From: Urechis unicinctus
Lineage: Eukaryota > Annelida > Polychaeta > Xenopneusta > Urechidae
Assembly (NCBI GenBank): GCA_034190875.2
Contig: CM067348.1
Span: 24,436,058-24,500,057 of the forward strand
DNA length: 64,000 nucleotides
Direction of reading: 5' to 3'
Positions 56,021-64,000 of this stretch are shown in pieces; position 1 is the stretch's first letter; each line of letters begins with the position of its first letter. Both the position numbers and the translations under genes were made by a program. Below the pieces are notes generated by a model, which did not search any database, was not told the origin of the DNA, and saw only the letters and a program-made list of their open reading frames with translations.

Positions 56021-57010
56021 CAGCCATTTGGACTGATACCACATTTTTTCGACCTTAGGCGCTTGGGAAAACCGTTGGTTGAATGATCACATGTGTCATT
56101 AGAAAAAGTTTGCAATTAGAATGAGCTACACAATGGTGTAAATTTTGTAACGATCCGACCGTTATTAACGGAGTTATACGAGCTACTAGTTTTTCACTTA
56201 TTTGATGACCTTGACCTTAATTTTTGTTCAAGGCCAAAACAAATTTTCCCGGTCCTGCGCATCAGTGCCGCCTTACGATTGAAGAAAAAAAAATTAAAAA
56301 AATTTGCAGAATTGCTACCTGAATCGCGAATCACAAAAAAAGATAACTTAAAGGCGCTCTACATATATTCATGCAACTTGTTGCCATTTGGACCGATACC
56401 ACGATTTTTCGACCTTAGGCGCTTGGGAAAACCGTCGGTGCGATTGCCACATATGTCATTAGAAAAAGTTTGCAATTTGAATGAGCCACACGATGGTCTA
56501 AAGTTTTTAACGATCCGACCATTAATAACGGAGTTATTCGAGGTACTAGATTTTCACTTATTCCATGACCTTGACCTTAATTTAGGGTCAAGGTCAAAAC
56601 AAAACCTCTCGGTTCTGCGCACTATTGTCACCTAACGATTGGTGAAAAAAAATTTGGAAAATTTGCAATATTGCTACCTGTATCGCGGATCACAAAAAAT
56701 GATTACTTAGAGGCGCTCAACATGTTCATGAAGCTTATGTTGACATTTGGACCGATACCACGATTTTTCAACCTTAGGCGCTTGGGAAAACCGTCGGTGC
56801 GATTGCCCCATATGTCATTAGAAAAAGTTTGCAATTTGAATGAGCTACACGATGGTGTAGAGTTATTCGAGGTACTAGTTTTTCACTTATTTGATGACCC
56901 TGGCCTTAGTTTTGAGTCAAGGTCAAAACAAAACATCTCGGTTCTGCGCATCATTGACGCCTAACGATTGGTGAAAAAAAAATTGGAAAATTTCAAAAAT
57001 TGCGACCTGT
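56021..57010. repeat. 359-bp tandem repeat, about 2.75 units
   Basis: CATTTGGACYGATACCAC recurs at about 56027, 56386 and 56745. Each unit has TTCGACCTTAGGCGCTTGGG, then AAAACCGTYGGT, GTCATTAGAAAAAGTTTGCA and CCTTGACCTTAATTT. The third unit has a 35-bp internal deletion near 56860. The open frames in units 2 and 3 are similar only because the DNA is. The first unit is broken in that frame. Confidence 0.9.
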
Positions 57011-57046
57011 ATCGTGTAACAAAAAAAGTGTTACAAACATCCGGAC

Positions 57047-57129
57047 ATACATACATACATACATACATACATACAAACATACAAACCGGACCAATCGCCA
57101 TAACTTGGCGTTCCGGAAACGCCAAGTTA
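57047..57129. repeat. (CATA)n run followed by a perfect 12-bp stem hairpin
   Basis: After seven or eight CATA units, TAACTTGGCGTT (57101-57112) pairs fully with AACGCCAAGTTA (57118-57129) around CCGGA. It marks the right end of the 359-bp repeat block. Confidence 0.8.
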
Positions 57130-57438
57130 ATAAGAAGTTAGGCACTATTATCATAATACTATTTAGGCACTAATGATAACGATTATAAAATTCAGATAAT
57201 CATCATCCTGGGCATCAACATCATCATCATTGCAGTCGTTAAAATGTTGCTAAACGCTTGCAGCTGAATAAATAATAGCAAACTTTGACAAATGTTGCTA
57301 GCATATGATTTAACCAGCGTCCTGGCAGATATCTGGCGTTCAAGAAAGACAAGCGACGTGCACCGGCTGTGTCGATCCATCGTACTTCCTACACATTATC
57401 ACGTTGAGGTAACATGGTATACCTTACCTATATCTGCA

Positions 57439-57460
57439 GGGGTGGGGGTGGGGGTGGGGG
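57439..57460 (+). other. G-quadruplex motif
   Basis: Four runs of four or five G are separated by single T. The equivalent site in copy 1 (about 46874-46890) has only two such runs. Confidence 0.7.
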
Positions 57461-59984
57461 CTAAGTGGTGTCCATGGACATAATTTATATTATACGGATA
57501 TACTCTTGAAATCAATAGAAAGTCGGCGTTGGATGTCCATTACCCAGCTATTTCATTCTATAACAACTATTAAAAGCTCCATGGAGAATATAGGCATATA
57601 AGGTTTAACACTTGATAAGAGTATGCACGTGATATAGTAACTATGGTGTGGGAACCATTTCTCTGAGCTAATAATATTCAAGCAGTATAATGTGTGGAGA
57701 CATTGTTTTCTTCGTAGAAATAGTGAAGAATGGGTAATATCGCCCGAATACCAAATACAGGAACCTCAAACGTGCCGGTTACTCATTCACTTAATTTTCT
57801 TTAAACGCAATTACTTGTATAAATGACATAATTTGGAAACCCTTATACAATATTTGGGATAGTACTAATTCCAGAGAGTGTTGTGTTACACTGCAATGGT
57901 CTCTGTTATGTCTGGCGTTATTTGCTCGACATCAACAACCGTATTAGATATTGAAAATGAATTATCACCTTATAAGACCATCGAAGCCAGAATTTCAACA
58001 TTAGCCCACCAAAGATGAGTAGAAGAATGATTGTTCTCCATAATGATATCCGCTATCATTATTGTCTGACGCCATTATCATTCACATCAAAGATCGTGAT
58101 ATCCTGCAATAGCATAACACGGTGTTCTCGAATCATTCTTTAAGGAGATAAAACATTCGCAATTTGCTGCGTTTAACACCCTGTCTGCCTAAGCAAAAAC
58201 TAAGCTTCCAAGATGTTTATATATAGCTGATGTTTTTTCCCTCTTTCACTAAGTTAAGTCTTTGTACATTTAGCCTATAGACTATATTGACAATATTGCG
58301 CGAAGGCGTGACAAATTAAAGCCAGCACAATATATATCACGAATGTATTAATAGCAGCCGCAAAGAAGTGTGAAACATGTCGAAATAATGTATGCTAGAG
58401 ACGCTGACGTGCATAGCAATGTAAATAGAATAATCTGCCAAACACGCATCAATTATATTCGTTTCAATTAAGCGACAGCGTTATTTTTCATTAGTTTAAT
58501 TCATCTATACAGCATATTAAGCCAAAGCCACCTACAGCACAATGTCCCGATGTTATAAATAACTTGTTAAAAAAGATGTATTCTTTGTCCTAAATATGAA
58601 CAGCTTGTGATAAATGGAAAGAGCGTATCACGGAAATGCTAATCAATCAGCTATCTATCCTTTACCAACGTCAACTCATTTCAATTGCGCGGGTATTATT
58701 GACAATCCGATTCTTATTTTCTTTGATGGCTGAATAAGTTAAGGGACGCAAAAAAGCTAAAATAGCCAATTTTACATATTTTTTCTTTTGGGGAGTTCTT
58801 TATATCGTGAAGGGACTTAACCAACATTAATGACGTATAAGAGTTAATTAGTGAATGCACTCAGCAAAGGCATTGCAGCAGCATTGCTGCCACGTTGTCA
58901 CGGGCTGTTCATTTATATTGTTCCCAATTAAATTTGTTGAACCTTGGGTCTCCTATATTGTATATATCAAACTTCATTCCTCTTTTGTTTATAATAGTTT
59001 GTTCTATAACGCAAGCTGTATACGCGGAAAGAGTGATTCATTGGTGGCCAGTATAACAATGCTACGAAGTATTGCCATATTTATATTTAATCAGGATTGC
59101 AATGTACTCTTGTAGGAAAAATTTAAATGCGGAATGACAGAAAATTCTACTCAAATGCAAAGTACTTGTATGAACAGTAGTAAGTATAATGAATCCATGG
59201 TCGGCATAATTCAGATTCACTTGCATGTGTCGTGGAGATCGTACTTCAATGCATCAATATCAAGTATTAAAAGGTATCGGACAAACTGTCACCTAACCAA
59301 ACTGGTGTATATAAGCCCAAAATCGTTTTAATCACAATGCCATTTCCGAGGATCCTAATCGAAGAACGTCATATCTTTAACAACCGGTCAGGTACACACC
59401 CCGAATCATCCCTTATAATTCAGCACTGGCATCATCTTCTTTTACTTGAACAAAGATAAAGTTGTTTTGACATAGGGTTAGAGCATTATGTACTAACTCA
59501 CACAATACAGTGCCATCTACATCGCATTGAATTGGAATAAACTATCTGTGGCTCACATTACAATGATTGGTGCAAAGGTTTTTCCTCCATCAGGATACGT
59601 GTGGTTCTTTGTGCGGTAACACAAGCGCAGTGGTTGTTACTCAAGGCGTTGTACATTCTTGTTCAATCTTTGCATTTTACAGGTTGTACTGATGGTATAC
59701 ATCACATTGGCTCTTACCGGGGATTGATAAGACTTCGATTTATAAATTTCGAATCGTGAAGATTGACATTATGACTGCAATAAACAATTTCGTTGATATT
59801 TTCGCTCTATTGTGACAACGCTCAACCCATGCAAACCAGAATGAGCTTATTCACTGAGATAAGAGCCCACCAAGTTTGATGAGAAATGTATGCCATACTT
59901 TGTCTGCACGTGCCTATGACAATGTCAGAGTAATTTTGTCGCCACCTACTTCACTGTCTTTCTTTCAATCAGCTCAGACCTGAA

Positions 59985-60190
59985 CCATCGTTTCCATCCG
60001 GATAATCAAGATAACAGAGGTGAGAGTTTGACGGTATACGTCAGCCACGACGGTCTATCCGGAAGTATCACCGTATCAGGAGGATTCATCCGGTGATTGT
60101 CCTGAATAATACCACGAATCGCATGATCAACTATCGACTGTCTTTTATAAGGAATGTAAGCCGTTTGGCACACAGCCATGTCAATCAGAT
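59985..60190. other. Strongly conserved block in duplication copy 2
   Basis: This is the partner of 48592-48800. All four stem segments are kept without change: ATCACCG 60067-60073, TCAGGA 60076-60081, CGGTGAT 60091-60097 and TCCTGA 60100-60105. The outer CCGGATA/TATCCGG pair is also kept. Confidence 0.55.
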
Positions 60191-60860
60191 TTAATTTCTT
60201 GCTTTAGATGTAGTATTTTTCCTTACGTAATGAACCTTTGTTAGTTGGATAGTTCAATCGCCGTTTAAGCTAAGGGAATGATGATGTGGGATTTTTGTGG
60301 GATTTGCTTCGTGATTTTACACTTAATGCCAATAATCACGTTAAACTGGCCATTATTGATGGTTGCGTGGAATACGATTAGAAATACTACAATTCACCAG
60401 CATCATAAAAGGAAATCTTATATCACGTGCAGACCACCATAATTGATCGGGTCTAATTCCAAATAACAGCTTTTATAATTATTTCCTGGAGGTTCTGTTA
60501 TAATTATATCAATCAACATTTGTTATTGTACATGGTGATCAGACAGCGCCCTTTGCTTACGGTTCTTACGATGTTAATTTGACGACGTTTGTGACTGTAA
60601 AAAAGGGCCAGATGGTTATTGCCTATTAGCAACTTGATGGAGTATTATTTTGATAGCTAGCAGCTGACAGCAATAACGCAAATATATGCATTACATCTCC
60701 CTCAGTGGCTGACATAAAGGTAGTTGTAACAGAATACTGCCTATTATGTGTGGTGCATGAGAGACATGAAACAAGCGGATGTGGGTGCCTCTGTATAATG
60801 TAACAATGCAGCGTTTCAAAAGTCTGTTTTTAGAAAGCGATTACTCTGATGTTTTTCACA

Positions 60861-63800
60861 GCACCTGTGGATAGCAATACAATGGAGGCCTATTTAAGTT
60901 GATCTATTTAAAGAAAAACGGAAATTAGAAATAAGCTCATTGTTATCTTAGCTTCAACTACGGCGTCATCCACGCAAACTCAAATTACAATTGCCACTGA
61001 CCATCCTATTAAACACCTCTTGTGAAATATGTCAGTCCATCTGTGCCATGTGACAATGTTATAAAAGCTAAATAGCCTCACCGCGTTGGTGTACTCGTGG
61101 GTGAAAGCGCTATGATATATATGGAAAGTAACTAGCATGTATAGCTTTTTGGCTATAAAATTAATGCAAAGTTAAGGGTACAATTAAGGCATTTAATGGA
61201 AAGATGTCTATGAGTGGCTCACGTTTCGCTACTTACCTAGTATTCTGTATCAAATGAGACGCCATGATGTGTTGTTACTTGATTCATACATGTCACATAA
61301 CGAGGTTGATGATATGCGTTGCCATCGTGCCCATAATTATCCGCAAGTCGGAGATGACAAGGCCCAAACGCAATTAATTACTTCACATATATGTCATTCT
61401 CACCTGAGAGGCCGGCCGGGCTCAGAGCCACATAGGAAAGAACACTGGTGGTATAACACGACGATTGGGATTCGTTACACCCTTCTTAAGCGTACACAGG
61501 TGCTTCATCATTACGATAACGACAAAGACTCATATCCCTTAATTCACTGATAAAATCCTGTTACACCTCTTTCTCTATCCAGATGATGATTTATGCGCTG
61601 AGGGGCCCACTATTTCGAGTTGCAATATTCATAACTTGTTCCATTATTGGCTTTGTCACCTATTAGGGATGCAGAAGAGGGTGCAATAAATGCACTCATA
61701 CAAAACCTCTAGCGAGGCCCTTTAGAGGTATAGCTGGACATTTAATGATTGAAACGAACGTTTGTTTTGTCAGTATCCCATACTCACAAAACCATACATG
61801 GGTGATTTTAGACTAAGAATGAATCAAGAAGCATAAAAGTAATACGTCAAATTATACATAATCATGGTATTGATTCAAAAGGAATGACTTGAGACTAGAT
61901 TTAAACGAGTCAAGTTTATTCACCTGGCGGACGACAGTTGGCAGTGCTTCGACATGTTTGAACTCCTTAGTTAAATCACTGCGATTTCAGACGCTCGCGA
62001 TACGTTGTTCATATGCCCATGGACAACAACACTTAAATACAAAATACAGCCATGGTTATAAATTGGAACGCAGCAGGGGATTGACGTCAGTTGATTCAAG
62101 AGGAAATAGACAATCACCGGGGAGCAGGTGCTTCTGGGAAGCTGCATGCTCTTTGTGAAACTAGTGCATTATAATAAAATGGAATCAATTACAAAACTGA
62201 CAGATTACAGACATTACAAATATTATGGTCAGAGGCATAGGGCTCTGCTGGTCATAATAACTCAATGTTTCTAGAGAAATCTAAACGCCAGTCCGGGTTG
62301 TTGAGCTGCCCATCTTATATGTATAAAACTACCTATTGTATTTGATTACGGTCGTCTGCTTACCTGAATGTGTGTCAAACTAAACGCACAATATTGTAAT
62401 TAATGGACACAATGTTTAACGGTGCTTATTTCGACTATTTGGTTTCATTACCTTACAAACATGGTTACGACAATTATCGTGAATCGATATATTTAGCTAA
62501 TCACACTCATGACTTAATCACACTGATGATTATTCTGTGTCATAAAATGAATATTACTTATACTAGAGACATTGTGCAAATCAGTAAATGGGACCAGCGT
62601 ATTTGATTTGCTATGTGCAACTCATTACTGCTCTGTGAATGTTACATTGACCCTTGCTATGATTTAATCAGCGCATAGCATAACTGATTGGCAGGGTGAT
62701 GTGTTTCACTGATTCAATAAACAAAGCAAACCAGGCGCGTAGAGAAACTTGATCAGCTGGCCGTAGTACATAAAGTAACTCACCATTAATGTTTGCAGCA
62801 ACTGGTGTAATGTAACTGATTTGCTCACCAAGGTTGTTTAGCAAGCTTATTATACAGGCGAACATAAGCTACGATGTGGTATCGTAACATTGTAAGGCTG
62901 TCCTATCTATTATATCAAACTTTTTCGGCAAATTAGCAGCGGCGGTAGAGAACTGACAGCATACTTTTCGAAAATAAACCAGCATTCATGATTATGACGT
63001 CATTTATCATCTCAATGTTAGACGACAACACATCATATAAAGCCACAACAGGCGTCACCAGGTGTGTCTAAGAAGCTGTATTTTCTACTGCTGATGTTTG
63101 TCCGGAAAAATAGCTATTTATTCCAAGATGCACCCGTTACTTTCACCCGAACGCCCTTGTTGGCCTTTGCCTTTAATGAACTGATTATCACAAGCGTTTT
63201 TTGATTGAATGCATTATTTGCATTGCCAAGTCATGTGTACCCTGTGCTCTCTGTATATATAGGCTAGACATGGCCAAATATTCTCTCTAATTTCGTCAAT
63301 GCTAATAGAGACGCTGAATACATTCGACATGCGCCTGCAGTTAACAACGCCTGAAGTTTACGCAAGAAGGTTCCATATACATCAGAAAGTTTAGATTAAA
63401 TTGTTGTGACAGGTGCCCTGCTGATTACGCAAGTGATAAGACATTATTCTTCACATATTGAACAACACTTCTCGGTTAAAATTAATCATTAGACCTTGGA
63501 ACCGTTTTTACAGATATGGCATTGAGTATCGTGGCCGTATGCGAGGAGGTAATGTTTCTTAGTTCAGCTTTGTCCTAGGTTTGACTTAAGTGAATTGATG
63601 TCCACCGGGTCTTTTGTGTGCACGACTGCGTGTCTGAAAAGAAGCCATTACTATCATTATCTCACCCAATGAATATTCAAATACATGAATAACACCATGT
63701 AGACTAATTGTTTAAGAGATGCTAGCTGTAGCAAATCAAATATTTGTATTATGTCTATGTCACTTTGAAGGTATGGTGACCATGCCTGATCTGCACATTC

Positions 63801-64000
63801 TAAGTGTGACCTTTTAAGTGACTTGTTTAATTAACCAAAAACCCTTTAGCACGGCTACTGTCTGGTTATTGCAACTCGGTTCGCCTTTGCAGCTACTGCT
63901 TGATTCAAGCGACTGACTTATGATAACACCGAGACTGATTGGCGATGGCATAAGACAGATGTGTTCCACGTGAATCCCAGTGTACATGAATATCAGCCTA
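60861..64000. other. Unassigned intergenic sequence
   Basis: I see no gene, RNA gene or clear repeat in this last 3.1 kb. Confidence 0.4.

Larger units (their letters stand above)
51608..60860 (+). repeat. Segmental tandem duplication, copy 2 (expanded)
   Basis: This is the partner of 43608-49745. It is longer by about 3.1 kb, because of the 28-bp satellite (53766-55183), the foldback and 359-bp tandem repeats (55857-57010) and other inserts. It lacks the equivalent of about 45050-45900. Confidence 0.85.

Noticed and set aside
56279..56964. Two similar open frames of about 100 codons
   Set aside because: They are successive units of the 359-bp tandem repeat. The first unit is broken in this frame and codon-level conservation is not evident.
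61254..62158. Short open frames in the last 3 kb as genes
   Set aside because: No family resemblance, splice context or conservation. The lengths are expected by chance.

Overview
The window is eukaryotic (spliced genes, polyadenylation signals, DIRS/LINE/Gypsy/hAT/MULE-type elements, microsatellites and a satellite). It is most likely from an invertebrate animal. The repeat style, with SINE-like copies, foldbacks carrying GAGGCCCATGGG ends and DIRS elements, suggests a mollusc, but that is inference. No conserved host gene could be identified. Almost every coding segment is a mobile-element gene, usually broken.

Layout. 0.3-16.6 kb is a nest of element on element: five to six copies of a tailed SINE-like repeat, a broken MULE transposase plus a displaced copy of part of it, a tyrosine-recombinase (DIRS/Ngaro-like) retroelement with an SGNH-hydrolase reading frame, gag, RT/RNase H, recombinase and split terminal repeats, a hAT fragment inside it, a second DIRS-like pol remnant, a MADF gene remnant, a RecQ fragment and an unidentified gene cut by a SINE-like copy. 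16.6-20 kb is mostly non-coding with a 52-bp satellite. A LINE tail at 20.0-20.8 kb resumes at 32.26 kb. It is split by the most notable object here: a DNA transposon at 20775-32255 with 364-bp, nearly identical terminal inverted repeats and a 6-bp target duplication. The LINE reading frame closes up exactly when the element is removed in thought.

That transposon carries two convergent genes: a spliced PIF1-family helicase ending in a PHD finger (+ strand), and a spliced P-element-like transposase (- strand). The six 3' exons of the transposase join in frame without a stop. A 3385-bp ISL2EU-like transposon (THAP/DDE transposase and SWIM protein, AT target duplication) sits inside the first intron of the helicase gene. 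The nesting order is therefore LINE, then helicase/transposase element, then ISL2EU-like element. 34.7-36.9 kb holds a deleted Gypsy element on the - strand.

37-64 kb appears free of genes. It holds a tRNA-like SINE head, a long ACAT/AGAC microsatellite, an E-box-rich minisatellite, and a large diverged tandem duplication (43608-49745 and 51608-60860). Copy 2 of this duplication has gained a 1.4-kb, 28-bp satellite whose probable seed can still be seen in copy 1. Two short blocks inside the duplication are far better conserved than their surroundings. One of them can fold into an H-type pseudoknot.
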